The translations under genes and the position numbers were made by a program. The notes below the pieces were generated by a model. The model did no database searches and was not told the DNA's origin. It was given only the letters and a program-made list of their open reading frames with translations. This document shows positions 43,101 through 51,298 of a stretch of DNA of 64,000 nucleotides, one piece after another (within the stretch, counting starts at the first letter, position 1; each line of letters starts with the position of its first letter). The stretch lies in NCBI GenBank assembly GCA_022072025.1, contig JAJVIP010000027.1, positions 149,846 through 213,845 of the forward strand, read 5' to 3'. This DNA is from Elusimicrobiota bacterium. GTDB taxonomy: Bacteria; Elusimicrobiota; Elusimicrobia; F11.

Positions 43101-43336
43101 CCCGAGATGGAGGCCAAACTTGGTTCTTGGCAAATTCCAACCAGCCCGCCGTATCGGGCCGTCCTTATCTTGTGAGTGTTGGTTCTCCTTTCACCTGGAA
43201 CCTCAACGGACTTCCAGCCGGAAATTATCTTATTCGAGTTGAGTCTTTTGCCCATCCCACCGCATTGGCCACATTGGGCAATGCGACTGAACTCTCTTAC
43301 GGGTATTACGAGCGATGGATCACTATTCAAAACTAA
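40106..43336 (+). CDS. Very large PilV-like prepilin (1,076 residues)
   Basis: It starts with a class III prepilin signal: EGFTLTEAIIASAILLVV, with cleavage after Gly9 and Glu at position five of the mature chain. A pilin alpha-1 helix continues into VEMKAFAVQKAAQLIEELR. Ordinary PilV/GspI proteins are far shorter. The additional ~900 residues are Pro/Asn/Gly/Tyr-rich with beta-type segments. The last ~150 (YLRITQPAANARIPSGTTS, IKYSRDGGQTWFLANS, LPAGNYLIRVESF) resemble an Ig-like or fibronectin-like domain. This suggests a pilus-tip adhesin-like protein that would be anchored as a minor pilin. It overlaps its neighbours by 4 bp upstream and 22 bp downstream, so the three genes are coupled. 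No catalytic motif is seen. Confidence 0.85.
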   Translation: MKNHYRTEGFTLTEAIIASAILLVVLTVFLGQFNLVNTQTRHVEMKAFAVQKAAQLIEELRGAVVTTPDLESYDDQGNDNLILTTLAGVTTHDHNLSGNERRLYARRIQVDTVPNDPSLRRISVQVFKRSDHSLLAEAMNILRITDDGRVDSPSSEVFHIYAIAIQNIPSIKESMADIKTSFQTAIQDLQNRNPGLQFRISWITRTAYGRDPFYAPYINRAKRTDQEAPPWVYFYPGKTRTASNDDTTYYDPNEFGGRINVDGTIQNPNSYSLADQFNHALRYPDEIERFDQAVAAADAAGEPRPEISLVQLMEDLIPGDPSPSGVSNNSIIVNLHSELTPFPPLRYYSDAAKDPVNLPNIRVVTHPEYLGMTPGQATYLRVYPYAIDPENFPTNTVIPTVTIRLNKHVQFTAANAGDLQIRKVNGAPLPAYAWQVANPTDFDVIYPDANTTLIKLYNLPVRHPYMAGSQTGLSSNQRAYGLEYIPSPLGCHNDCGSFDQIDGMLEGTADLTTVGDVQKNTARVRIILRNLPFSTLNVETWIGDTDTPPNAPITNYSRTYVYTVGSIPRTELFQHMGDPIFSPYIWPGDQNNICFPGWSPNGGADVSHEYIPQLLAMYMWTIYPTSNLYTNLMGQNHFYYGLGGEFGATDSRFTNGLPFKTEPWVPDASNVAWVDEIRGLADLVPSPTQIASPKHIVRYTGVNNTTDWTALSWIGELYPDNQYDIWSDPAGGNLMTTANTTNPGRDKFFRAPMNLPVQTPGTPDFSFPLSPNLSRKLEREGMNLFMNTANDLEHVPVASVPNGTTVDLTEGAQDLAQSFNFTLDPSPFASVPYIVNSMGGGAQQSWGEIDIYYGTNVGGSRGASALFHSRDPAGAWGPGFLLINGFQAADLYEQIRFGLAATVRGIIMASLVGNKSGPFSAGPLPPYLRITQPAANARIPSGTTSLTIAWTTEGKRWGGQPYATKHTTYDTGGLGLGYVTNTLPSNVAGSGSLTQIKYSRDGGQTWFLANSNQPAVSGRPYLVSVGSPFTWNLNGLPAGNYLIRVESFAHPTALATLGNATELSYGYYERWITIQN

Positions 43337-44313
43337 ACTCCCAAGGTATCTCGATGGTTGAAGTCCTGGTGGCTTCGGCCCTAACCATTGTCATTGCTAC
43401 CGGAAGCGTCACCGCCATCCGACAACTGACGCGGTCTTCCACCTCAAATGAAACTCGGACTTCTCTCAATTCCATGGGACAGTCGGTTCTCAATGAAATC
43501 GGTAACCGACTGCTTGTTTCAAAACGGGTCTTTTTTGATTCCGATCCGCTTCTCGCTTTACTGGAAGACATCGAGACCCCTGTGCTTACAGGAAGCAAAC
43601 TTTCCCAATGGGACCGCTTCTCATCCCCTTCTTCTCCCGATGGAGCAAAAGTCGGAAACAGTCTCTTTTTCGCCCGCACTGGGAAGACCGAAAAGTTCGA
43701 CACCACCGGGGCTTGCATTGAAATTTTCCAATTCCACTATTATTATCTGGCTCCCGATCCCGCGACGAGTAAAAAAATTGCCGGGCATCCGCTTTTAAAC
43801 TTATACGAGTGGTCCAGTCTTTCCTACGCCGATTATTTGCAACTGATGGCCATCCCCAATATTGCGCCGGATTACCTAAGAGACAAAACCGTCCAGCAAC
43901 TTGTGGCCCGGAACATCACCTACGCCTGGGATCCCTCAGTGGAAGATGCCACCACGGCTTTCTACGAGTTGGATGGAGTGAATGGGTTCATCACCAGCAT
44001 CCCGTCCGGTTCACTTTTGGTACAAAAGAAAGAATCGCGGCCTTTGCTTACGTTAAAAACAGGAAGAGCCATGGGAGGGTTTCATTACGGCGTGTGCCCC
44101 AATACCACATTTTCGGTAACACAAACCCTTCACACCGTTCCGGAATTTGCTTTGGCATCGAATGATTTTCCCGGAGGGTTTGAAGTGGCCTCCATGGGAA
44201 ATAGCGGCGCGGTTCAATACTATTTACGGTTGGTTTTAGCTGCGGAAGGAAGCTTTAGTGGAACCATTTCCAAGGAGCAATTTCGGTTGGTTACCGTTCG
44301 CAACATCTGGTAA
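43315..44313 (+). CDS. PilW-like prepilin
   Basis: The 332-residue protein has the N-terminal prepilin pattern QGISMVEVLVASALTIVIA, with cleavage after Gly11 and Glu five residues on, then AIRQLTRSSTSNETRTSL. This is the PilW/GspJ-type minor pilin signature. The remainder is a mixed alpha/beta region without a recognised fold; FIPSG and LLTLKTGRAMGGFHYGVCP occur in it. Its start lies 22 bp inside the 1,076-residue gene, again pointing to translational coupling. Together with the two upstream genes it forms a PilX-PilV-PilW-type priming complex. Core pilus genes (pilB, pilC, pilD, pilQ) are not in this window. Confidence 0.83.
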   Translation: MDHYSKLNSQGISMVEVLVASALTIVIATGSVTAIRQLTRSSTSNETRTSLNSMGQSVLNEIGNRLLVSKRVFFDSDPLLALLEDIETPVLTGSKLSQWDRFSSPSSPDGAKVGNSLFFARTGKTEKFDTTGACIEIFQFHYYYLAPDPATSKKIAGHPLLNLYEWSSLSYADYLQLMAIPNIAPDYLRDKTVQQLVARNITYAWDPSVEDATTAFYELDGVNGFITSIPSGSLLVQKKESRPLLTLKTGRAMGGFHYGVCPNTTFSVTQTLHTVPEFALASNDFPGGFEVASMGNSGAVQYYLRLVLAAEGSFSGTISKEQFRLVTVRNIW

Positions 44314-44486
44314 CGAAGGAATTTATCTCGACCAGATTTTTAAAAGCGGTAGGGAAAATCCCAAATATACCGGGATTGGCGATGCAATAAGAGCATTTCT
44401 TGAACGGCAGGTAGGGCTTGTTCTCATTTCCCATACCGGCATGATCAACTCCGTGGTGTCGCCGCAATGGGAAACGACCGACTTTT
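44314..44486. other. Convergent gap between pilin operon and tldD
   Basis: A stretch of 173 bp without coding signal. It contains the right copy of the direct repeat AACGACCGACTTTTTT plus TACTGGC (44473-44494), which overlaps the tldD stop. The minus-strand A-run here could act as a weak terminator context. No hairpin was found that I would call a terminator. Confidence 0.45.
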
Positions 44487-44494
44487 TTACTGGC
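44473..44494. repeat. Direct repeat right of the pilin operon
   Basis: Copy of 38587-38609 with one T fewer, same orientation. It includes the end of tldD (CAG TAA on the minus strand). Confidence 0.6.
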
Positions 44495-45860
44495 CGCCGA
44501 CCACCATTTTTTTGATGTGCACGGTCGGTAGAGCGTCTGAGACTGGGACGCCTTGGCCTTCTTTTCCGCAGGTGCCAATGGCCCAACCGTGGTCAGAGCC
44601 CACCTTGTCGATTTCGAGCAGTGTTTTGGGCCCATTGCCGAGCAAGGTAGCGCCGCGCACCATCGTTCGAATCCCGTTTTTCACCTGAAATCCTTCTTCC
44701 ACCTCAAACACGAAATCTCCATTGGCCGTGTTCACTTGCCCACCGCCCATTTTGGTCACCAAGAGCCCATTTTTAAAATCGCGCAGAATGTCGGCCGGAT
44801 CATCGGGCCCGGGGGCCACAAAAGTATTGGACATGCGGGGAATGGGCCGATGAGCGTAGGACTCTCGGCGCCCATGCCCATTTGAGTTCCGCCCCGCTTT
44901 CCCTGCGGACAACCGGTCGTACAAATAGGTTTTCAAAACCCCATTTTCAATGAGCCTCGTGGGCTCGGAAGGAGTGCCTTCATCATCAAAATGGAAGGAC
45001 CCTCTTGCCCCCGGAACGGTGGGGTCGTCATACACCGTCAATTTCGGATGGGCCACCCGCGTCCCGATTTTTCCCACATAGGAAGGCGACGTTCCTTCCA
45101 ACACCGCGTCCGCCTCCAGGGAATGGCCAATCGCTTCATGAATCAAAGTTCCTCCAGCGGAGGAAGCAATCACCACTGGCATTTCCCCCACGGGCGCCTG
45201 CGGCGCGTCCAATTTCAGGTGGGCCCGTTTGCACACCTCCGCCGCCAAACGCTCCACTCGGTCCCCCTCGAACAATTCGAAACCCACCAATCCGCCCAAG
45301 GATTCATAGGCCGTTTGGGTGTCGCGCGCCCGTGCGGTGACCACGGTGAGACTGAAAACCGAATAGACCCTTTCTTCTCGATACGACTCCCCCAGTGAAT
45401 TGAGATAAAAAATATTCTTAATTTTCTCTCCATAATTCACATTGATTTGGCGAATGTGGGGCCCCGTGTTGGCTGCTTTATAGGCGCGCTCGAGAAGCGC
45501 AATTTTCTTTTCAAGAGCAACAGTGGTGGGCGACTGTCGAATGTTGTGTGTTTTAGAAATGACTCCCCGACTCGCGCCGCAAGGCTTGGGGGATAGACCT
45601 GAAATTAAAGAATTCTTTAGCCGTATTAACTTCGATTCATTCTCAACGGACCCCTTCCCCGAAACGGGTTGGTTAAGATCGGCATGCGCGAACCGGGTTT
45701 CGGCTCCGTTCAGATAACGAAGTCCCGCGCCTGAATCATCTGAACGCGTAATAGACTCTATTCGTCCTTCCTCCCAACGAAGCGACAGGGTGGAAGACTC
45801 TTCGGCAAAATAATCTGAAAAGTCACCATATCCCAACAATTCTTGAAAGAAGGGAATCAT
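44487..45860 (-). CDS. tldD: TldD metalloprotease
   Basis: TldD forms a complex with TldE (PmbA) that cleaves unfolded peptides and processes certain RiPPs and the CcdA antitoxin. The 457-residue length fits. The zinc motif HEAIGHSLEAD is clear, followed by TLTVYDDPTVPGARGSFHFDDEG-type sequence (TVYDDPTVPGARGSFHFDD is visible). The C-terminal part is MSNTFVAPGPDD and GGGQVNTANGDFVFEVEEGF. The start ATG (45858-45860) overlaps the stop of the histidine kinase gene by 4 bp, so it is the last gene of a four-gene minus-strand set. No tldE/pmbA partner lies in the window. The call rests on family-specific motifs. Confidence 0.96.
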   Translation of the reverse strand: MIPFFQELLGYGDFSDYFAEESSTLSLRWEEGRIESITRSDDSGAGLRYLNGAETRFAHADLNQPVSGKGSVENESKLIRLKNSLISGLSPKPCGASRGVISKTHNIRQSPTTVALEKKIALLERAYKAANTGPHIRQINVNYGEKIKNIFYLNSLGESYREERVYSVFSLTVVTARARDTQTAYESLGGLVGFELFEGDRVERLAAEVCKRAHLKLDAPQAPVGEMPVVIASSAGGTLIHEAIGHSLEADAVLEGTSPSYVGKIGTRVAHPKLTVYDDPTVPGARGSFHFDDEGTPSEPTRLIENGVLKTYLYDRLSAGKAGRNSNGHGRRESYAHRPIPRMSNTFVAPGPDDPADILRDFKNGLLVTKMGGGQVNTANGDFVFEVEEGFQVKNGIRTMVRGATLLGNGPKTLLEIDKVGSDHGWAIGTCGKEGQGVPVSDALPTVHIKKMVVGGQ

Positions 45861-47413
45861 GCTTTGGGAAATTTGAGTGTCACGCGGGTTCCTTTGCCAA
45901 TCTCAGATTCCAATAAAATACTTCCTCGCATCGCTTCCATCACTTTTTTACAAAAGGCCAGACCCAAGCCCGCGCCCGCCACCTGCCCCGTGAATGAATT
46001 CTCCACCTGATAAAACTTCTGAAACACTTTTTCCTGCTCCTCTGGTGGAATGCCGACGCCATTGTCTGTCACATGAAGGGTCACAAAATCCCCTTGTTCC
46101 TTCGCGTCAACGAGAATTTTTTTGTCGGGTTTGTCATTGAACTTAAAGGCATTTTCAAGCAAATTTTTGAACACTTCTCTTAACAAGGCCGGATCCGCGG
46201 AAATTTTTGGGAGAGATGCCAAAGAAACATCCACTTTAATTTTCTCCTCCAACCCTTCTTCCACTCCTGTTTTGATGGCTTCATGAAGGAGGGGTTCGAG
46301 CGAACAAGGCGCCATTTTCTTTTCAAAAGAATCCGATTCCACCAGCGTGAAACGCAACAACTTGTCAACCAATCCGCTCAAATGTTGTCCTTGCGCGCAT
46401 ATGGCATGAATGGCCTTTTTTTGGCCCTCCGTCATTTTGGACGTATCGGAAGACAAAAGGGGGCCATAACCCAGGATCACCGTGAGCGGCGTTCGAAGTT
46501 TGTGGGAGATGAGAGACAGAAAATTCCGTTTGAGCATCTCGCCGCGTTTTTCCTCGGTCACGTCTTGCATCATGATGAGCGTTCCCTGCTCGGTCCCTTT
46601 TTCGTCAGGTTCCAGATGAACAAAAAGGGCGGAAACAACCAAATCTTTTCCGGCGCGTCGAACCCACTCCACCTCGTGGAGATGGTCTTTTTTAGAAAAA
46701 ACCTCTTCCAATGGCGGCGTTGAATTAAAGTCAGGTAAAAGACCCGCTTGAAAAGTTTCACCCACCGTTTTTTCTGGAACCAATCCCAACAAACGAGTTG
46801 CTGAAGCGTTAATCAGCAAAATGCGGCGCTCGGCGTCCAACAACATCACCCCATCCGACATTTCAGAAAAAACAGTGTTTAATTTTTCTCTTTCCCGGGT
46901 CACTTCAGAAAACAAACGCGCGTTCTCAATGGCGATGGCCGCTTGACTCCCAAAAATTTCAAAAACCTCTTGGTCTTGGGAAGAAAATTGGCCGTCATGT
47001 TCCTTGTTCAGGGCCTCCACAACACCGATCAATTTCCCCTTGGCTTCCAAGGGCACCGCGAGGATGGATTTGGTTTGAAAACGCGTGGACTTGTCCACAC
47101 GAGAGGAGAATCTTGGATCGGCGGAAACATCGTTGACGATCAAGGGGCGCCTTTCTTTGGCCACCCATCCCGCGATGCCTTCTCCCACCTTCAAGCGAAT
47201 TTGTTTCACGGATGGACCGACGCTCCCCAAAGCCACATCGAAATACAATTCATTTTTAATTTCATCCAACAACAACAATGAAGAGGCTTCAGCCTTCACC
47301 ACTTTGGTGGCCAACTCCATCACCGCTTGCAACACATCGGTGGCATCCAGTTTTGAGGAAAGGATACGGTTGGCTTGCAGAAGAAGTTCGAAATCTGATT
47401 GAGAGAGACTCAT
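45857..47413 (-). CDS. GAF-PAS histidine kinase (soluble)
   Basis: The 518-residue sensor kinase lacks membrane helices. A GAF domain (about 25-170; GEGIAGWVAKERRPLIVNDV, SILAVPLEAKGKLIGVVEAL) and a PAS domain (about 180-290; SDGVMLLDAERRILLINASA) precede the kinase core. The phosphoacceptor His is in SHKLRTPLTVILG (about residue 303). The ATPase has N-box LLENAFKFND, G1 DNGVGIPPEE and G2 GAGLGLAFCKK. It overlaps mltG upstream and tldD downstream by 4 bp each. No response regulator gene is adjacent, so its partner is encoded elsewhere. The GAF resembles the one in the kinase-less protein at 16773-17642. Confidence 0.92.
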   Translation of the reverse strand: MSLSQSDFELLLQANRILSSKLDATDVLQAVMELATKVVKAEASSLLLLDEIKNELYFDVALGSVGPSVKQIRLKVGEGIAGWVAKERRPLIVNDVSADPRFSSRVDKSTRFQTKSILAVPLEAKGKLIGVVEALNKEHDGQFSSQDQEVFEIFGSQAAIAIENARLFSEVTREREKLNTVFSEMSDGVMLLDAERRILLINASATRLLGLVPEKTVGETFQAGLLPDFNSTPPLEEVFSKKDHLHEVEWVRRAGKDLVVSALFVHLEPDEKGTEQGTLIMMQDVTEEKRGEMLKRNFLSLISHKLRTPLTVILGYGPLLSSDTSKMTEGQKKAIHAICAQGQHLSGLVDKLLRFTLVESDSFEKKMAPCSLEPLLHEAIKTGVEEGLEEKIKVDVSLASLPKISADPALLREVFKNLLENAFKFNDKPDKKILVDAKEQGDFVTLHVTDNGVGIPPEEQEKVFQKFYQVENSFTGQVAGAGLGLAFCKKVMEAMRGSILLESEIGKGTRVTLKFPKA

Positions 47414-48342
47414 CGCCTCGACCGGTTTCGCTTGTTGACTTGGTTGGTGTGTTCTCGGTAGGTTTCGGAAAAAATATGCGTTCCATCTCCTTTGGCGAGA
47501 AAATAGAGGGCATTGGACTCAGCCGGCCAAAGGGCCGCGCGCAAAGCCGCTTCGCCTGGACTACAAATGGGTCCCGGCGGGAGTCCCGTATGCAAATAGG
47601 TGTTGTAGGGAGAGAGGGTGTTTCGATAATCCGAATACAGAAGACGCGATTTCCAATACCCCATTGCGAACTGGACCGTGGGGTCGGCCTCAAGACGCAT
47701 CTTTTTACGCAATCGGTTGTGATAAACCGCGGAAATAAGCGGCAACTCCTCTTTCATTTGGCCTTCTCTTTCAATGATCGAGGCCAACGTCACCACCTGG
47801 GATTGGGTCAGGCCCAACTCTTTCGCGCGAGCTTCGAATTCCGGTGTCCATCGCAAAGAAAATTGGGCGGTTAATTTTTGCGTCACACTTTTGGGAGTTA
47901 AGCCATTGGGCAAGTCATAGGTGGCGGGAAACAAATAGCCTTCCAGTTCTTCTTTTTTGACCCATTCTTTAAACGCCTCTTTTTCACAAATATCCAATTC
48001 ATCCAGCCGTTCGGCGATTTGCCAAGAAGCGAAGCCTTCAGGGATCACCACCCGCACCTTTTCCACGCGGCCCTGAATTAAATCATCAACGATCCAATAG
48101 GCCGATCGGCCAGCCCAAATCCGGTATCGGCCCACTTGTATTTTCTTTCCGGCATTGCGCAGTTTGACCCACCCCAAAAATGGAACACGCGTATGAATAA
48201 GACCCGTGGAGATCAGTTGCCGGGCCACATCATGAGAATTGTGACCTTCCAGCACATTGATCTCCACCCATTTTCGACCTGTTCCCGGCCAGAAAAGTCC
48301 GCTCATCATGAGAAGAACAACAATGAAAATTTTTATTTTCAT
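47410..48342 (-). CDS. mltG: Endolytic transglycosylase MltG
   Basis: MltG (YceG) cuts nascent peptidoglycan in the inner membrane and limits glycan strand length. The 310-residue protein has an N-terminal membrane anchor (IKIFIVVLLMMSGLFW). A LysM-like domain follows (NVLEGHNSHDVARQLISTGLI in shortened view). The catalytic region has the Glu of LASIIEREGQ near residue 188. LEADPTVQFAMG and YNTYLHTGLPPGPICSPGEAALRA (family-diagnostic) complete it. It starts at the ATG of 48340-48342, immediately after the stop of the deacetylase gene, and overlaps the histidine kinase gene by 4 bp. A link between cell-wall remodelling and the kinase is suggested by operon layout only. Confidence 0.96.
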   Translation of the reverse strand: MKIKIFIVVLLMMSGLFWPGTGRKWVEINVLEGHNSHDVARQLISTGLIHTRVPFLGWVKLRNAGKKIQVGRYRIWAGRSAYWIVDDLIQGRVEKVRVVIPEGFASWQIAERLDELDICEKEAFKEWVKKEELEGYLFPATYDLPNGLTPKSVTQKLTAQFSLRWTPEFEARAKELGLTQSQVVTLASIIEREGQMKEELPLISAVYHNRLRKKMRLEADPTVQFAMGYWKSRLLYSDYRNTLSPYNTYLHTGLPPGPICSPGEAALRAALWPAESNALYFLAKGDGTHIFSETYREHTNQVNKRNRSRR

Positions 48343-49083
48343 CTATCCACGCAAGAAAGAAATATCTCTTAACGAAACCTGGGCCTTTCGAATGCGAATT
48401 AATTCCGAAACCGTCACGAATTCATACCCTCTGGCTTGGAGCGTGGGGATGATGATCTCCAACGCTTCCCGGGTAGACCGCAACCCATTGTGCATCAAAA
48501 TAACATCTCCACTCTTAACATCAGAGAGAATACGGTCGGCAATTTGAACCGCGGAGACCCCTTCCTGGTCACGGCTGTGAACATCCCACAACACCAATTG
48601 ATATCCGTTTGGAACATGAAATTTCGTGCGCAAATACTTTTCGCTGCCGCCAGGAGTTCGAAACAGAAAGGTATTTTTTCCGGTCAAGCGAAGAATCAAT
48701 TGGCGTGTTCTCTCCAATTCCTGAAAAAACTGGACTGGAGAGATCCGGCGAATATCCGGATGAGACCAGGAATGATTGGCCACCTCATGTCCCGCCAAAA
48801 TCAATTGGTGAAGGACCTCTGGATATTGGGCCGCCACCTCTCCCACCACAAAAAAGGTGGAAGGCGCTTGATACCGGTCCAAAAGCTCGCATAAAAGAGA
48901 GGTCGGAGCGGGGCGAGGGCCATCGTCGAATGTCAAGGCAATTTTCGGGGAAGACTTCCAGGCAATCCACTCCAGGGGAATGGCCAATTGGCAGGCAAAA
49001 ATGACCAACAAGAAGAAGAGAGGAAAAAACCGATAAGGGTTCGATTTATTCGATTGCACGGGCGCGCAGTGTATCAAAAACAA
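48343..49083 (-). CDS. Polysaccharide deacetylase (NodB domain)
   Basis: The 246-residue protein has one N-terminal membrane helix (FFPLFFLLVIFACQLAIPLEW) and a carbohydrate-esterase-4 domain. Motif 1 TFDDGP is near residue 48-53, motif 2 HSWSHP near 105, then FRTPGGSEKY and the late DVILMHNG. Asp and the two His of these motifs would bind the metal, so it is likely active on N-acetylated glycan such as peptidoglycan or an envelope polysaccharide. The frame shown begins with TTG at 49081-49083. An in-frame GTG at 49059 is an alternative; no ATG lies before the membrane helix. It sits upstream of mltG, consistent with a cell-wall role. Confidence 0.88.
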   Translation of the reverse strand: MFLIHCAPVQSNKSNPYRFFPLFFLLVIFACQLAIPLEWIAWKSSPKIALTFDDGPRPAPTSLLCELLDRYQAPSTFFVVGEVAAQYPEVLHQLILAGHEVANHSWSHPDIRRISPVQFFQELERTRQLILRLTGKNTFLFRTPGGSEKYLRTKFHVPNGYQLVLWDVHSRDQEGVSAVQIADRILSDVKSGDVILMHNGLRSTREALEIIIPTLQARGYEFVTVSELIRIRKAQVSLRDISFLRG

Positions 49084-49135
49084 GTCTTTGTTTTGTCTCT
49101 TGAAACAGGGGCCCCAGAGGCTACACTTGAATCAC

Positions 49136-51298
49136 ATGTTCATGTTGAAATTACGCCTCTTTCCGCGATTTTTAATCATGCTTTTGTTGATCACGGTTAT
49201 CCCGGTGGCTTTGGTGGGAAAAATTGTGGTCGGTATCAACAGCGAAAGCCTTCAATTCGAGGTCCAACGCTACCACATGAAGTTGGCGCAATCGATGGCT
49301 GAAAGATTTGATGAACGCTTGTCCACCATCGTTTCTCAAATGGGAATCGCATTGGACGCCATTAAAAACCCCGCCGCCAGCTGGGAAGATCGTCAAAAAC
49401 TTCTCAGCGCTCTGATTGACTCCTCCTCCCATTTCGGGATTATCTCCGCCGTGGCCAACAACGGCAGCGAAGTGATCAAAGCCTACAACCCCCTTTTGGC
49501 CCCCGAGGTGGACAAAAACCCCGCCCTCATATCACACGCGCATCTGCCCTTGTTTCAAAAGTTTAAAGCCACGGGCGACCAAACGCGCAAAGTTACTCGA
49601 GAAAACAACTTCACAATGGCCGAACTGTACCTCCCTTTTGATTCTCCGATTGGAAAAAACGCGCTCTACATCAAAATGTCCATCAATGACCTCTGCGAGA
49701 TGATCGGCCAAGAAAATATCGGACGAACCGGTTTTGCGACCTATGTGGGACCGGAAGGCACCCTCCTCTCCCCTTCAAAGTTTATTGGATCGAGCGATAA
49801 AAGCCTGGATGAGTCCATGGTTAAAAATGCCCTCTCCGGAAATCTGGGAGCCAGGGAATTTGTCGACTTAAATGGAATCGCTTGGGTCGGGGCTTCGGCC
49901 CCCATCTCTCAATTGGGAGGCGTCATCTTCACCCAACAAATGAGAAAAGAGGCCTACCAAGCCAGTGCCAAAGGACAACGCCAAGCCGCCATTTTTATTG
50001 TGATCACCATTCTATTCGCCATCATCGCCGCCATCCTTTTGACCCGATCGTTGGTCAACCCCCTGCTCAAAATTTCTGAATTCGCCAAAAGCGTGGACCT
50101 GGGCAGTGGACGTTTTCCAGACCCCGTGGTCATCAAAAGCGGAGACGAAATTGAGGAATTGGCTCAAACCTTCAATGAAATGATGGTGAAGCTAAAGGGC
50201 TACGCGGAATTACAAGTAGAGAAACTCATCATCGAACAGAAGAAAACAGAAGCCATTATTTTCTCAATCAAAGACGGCATCATCATGACCGACTATCAAG
50301 GGAAAATTCAATTGATCAGTCGCATGGCCAAACAGATTCTCGGCATTGCGGAGGAAGAGCCGGTGCTGGGATATCCCTTGTGGAAATATCTCCCCTCTCC
50401 TGAACTCAAAACGGCCTGCATGGATTTACTCACCAACCCCAAGTCGAAAAGCGCCGTCGAAGTGAAATTGACTCAAAATGAAAATGAAAAATTTTACGCT
50501 CTTTCCGCGGAAGAAGTTCGAACCCCTGGAAAAGAAGAGTTATTGGGATTGGTGACAGTCATCCACGATATCACGCTTGAAAAAGAAATTGACTCCATGA
50601 AAGAAGAATTTTTGCATTCGATAACCCACGACTTAAGAAATCCGCTCACTGCCATTCGCGGATTCATTCGCCTATTTCAATCCGGGCAAACAGGCCCCAT
50701 GAACGAAATGCAAATCAAGATGCTTGAAACCATGGACAAAGCTTCCCTTCGTTTGACCAACATGGTCAACGACATTTTGGATCTGGCTCGACTTGAGTCC
50801 AACCGGCTCACCTTGCACATTGAGCCTTCCAGTTTGGAGCTGATCGCCGGTCGCGTGATTGAATTATTTATGCCCCAAGCGAAAGGAAGCCGCATCAAAC
50901 TCACGATGGACATTCCGAAATATATTCCCGAAACACCCCTTGATCCCAATCTCATTGAACGGGTTTTTGTGAACCTGGTCGGCAATGCCACCAAATTCAC
51001 GCCCGATCAAGGCAGCATTACGCTTCGAGTGAAAGAGGAGGCAGACCATCTCCGATGCTCTGTGGAGGATACGGGAGAAGGCATTCCGAAAGATTATTTG
51101 GAAAAAGTGTTCGACAAATTTAAGCAAGTCGAAGGTCATTTTAAAGGCGGGGCGGGGCTTGGACTCACTATCTGTAAACGAATCGTTGAAGCCCATATGG
51201 GGAAAATTTGGGTGGAATCAGAGGTCGGCAAAGGGGCCGCTTTTATTTTTACGCTGCCCAAAAACCTATCTGACCGTCAGGAGCAAAAGGCCGCATGA
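49136..51298 (+). CDS. Membrane histidine kinase (sensor-HAMP-PAS-HisKA-HATPase)
   Basis: About 720 residues. A first membrane helix (LIMLLLITVIPVALVGKIVVG) is followed by an extracytoplasmic sensor of ~250 residues, probably a Cache-like fold. A second helix (FIVITILFAIIAAILLT) and HAMP (VNPLLKISEFAKSV) come next. A PAS region (IIMTDYQGKIQLISRMAKQI) precedes the H-box HSITHDLRNPLTAIRGF (His near residue 496) and the ATPase (N-box NLVGNATKFTPDQ, G1 DTGEGIPKD, G2 GAGLGLTICKR). Two nearby ATGs, 49136 and 49142, are possible starts; an upstream one at 49088 lies in non-coding-looking sequence. Its stop overlaps the LysM gene by 4 bp. No response regulator is adjacent. Confidence 0.93.
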   Translation: MFMLKLRLFPRFLIMLLLITVIPVALVGKIVVGINSESLQFEVQRYHMKLAQSMAERFDERLSTIVSQMGIALDAIKNPAASWEDRQKLLSALIDSSSHFGIISAVANNGSEVIKAYNPLLAPEVDKNPALISHAHLPLFQKFKATGDQTRKVTRENNFTMAELYLPFDSPIGKNALYIKMSINDLCEMIGQENIGRTGFATYVGPEGTLLSPSKFIGSSDKSLDESMVKNALSGNLGAREFVDLNGIAWVGASAPISQLGGVIFTQQMRKEAYQASAKGQRQAAIFIVITILFAIIAAILLTRSLVNPLLKISEFAKSVDLGSGRFPDPVVIKSGDEIEELAQTFNEMMVKLKGYAELQVEKLIIEQKKTEAIIFSIKDGIIMTDYQGKIQLISRMAKQILGIAEEEPVLGYPLWKYLPSPELKTACMDLLTNPKSKSAVEVKLTQNENEKFYALSAEEVRTPGKEELLGLVTVIHDITLEKEIDSMKEEFLHSITHDLRNPLTAIRGFIRLFQSGQTGPMNEMQIKMLETMDKASLRLTNMVNDILDLARLESNRLTLHIEPSSLELIAGRVIELFMPQAKGSRIKLTMDIPKYIPETPLDPNLIERVFVNLVGNATKFTPDQGSITLRVKEEADHLRCSVEDTGEGIPKDYLEKVFDKFKQVEGHFKGGAGLGLTICKRIVEAHMGKIWVESEVGKGAAFIFTLPKNLSDRQEQKAA

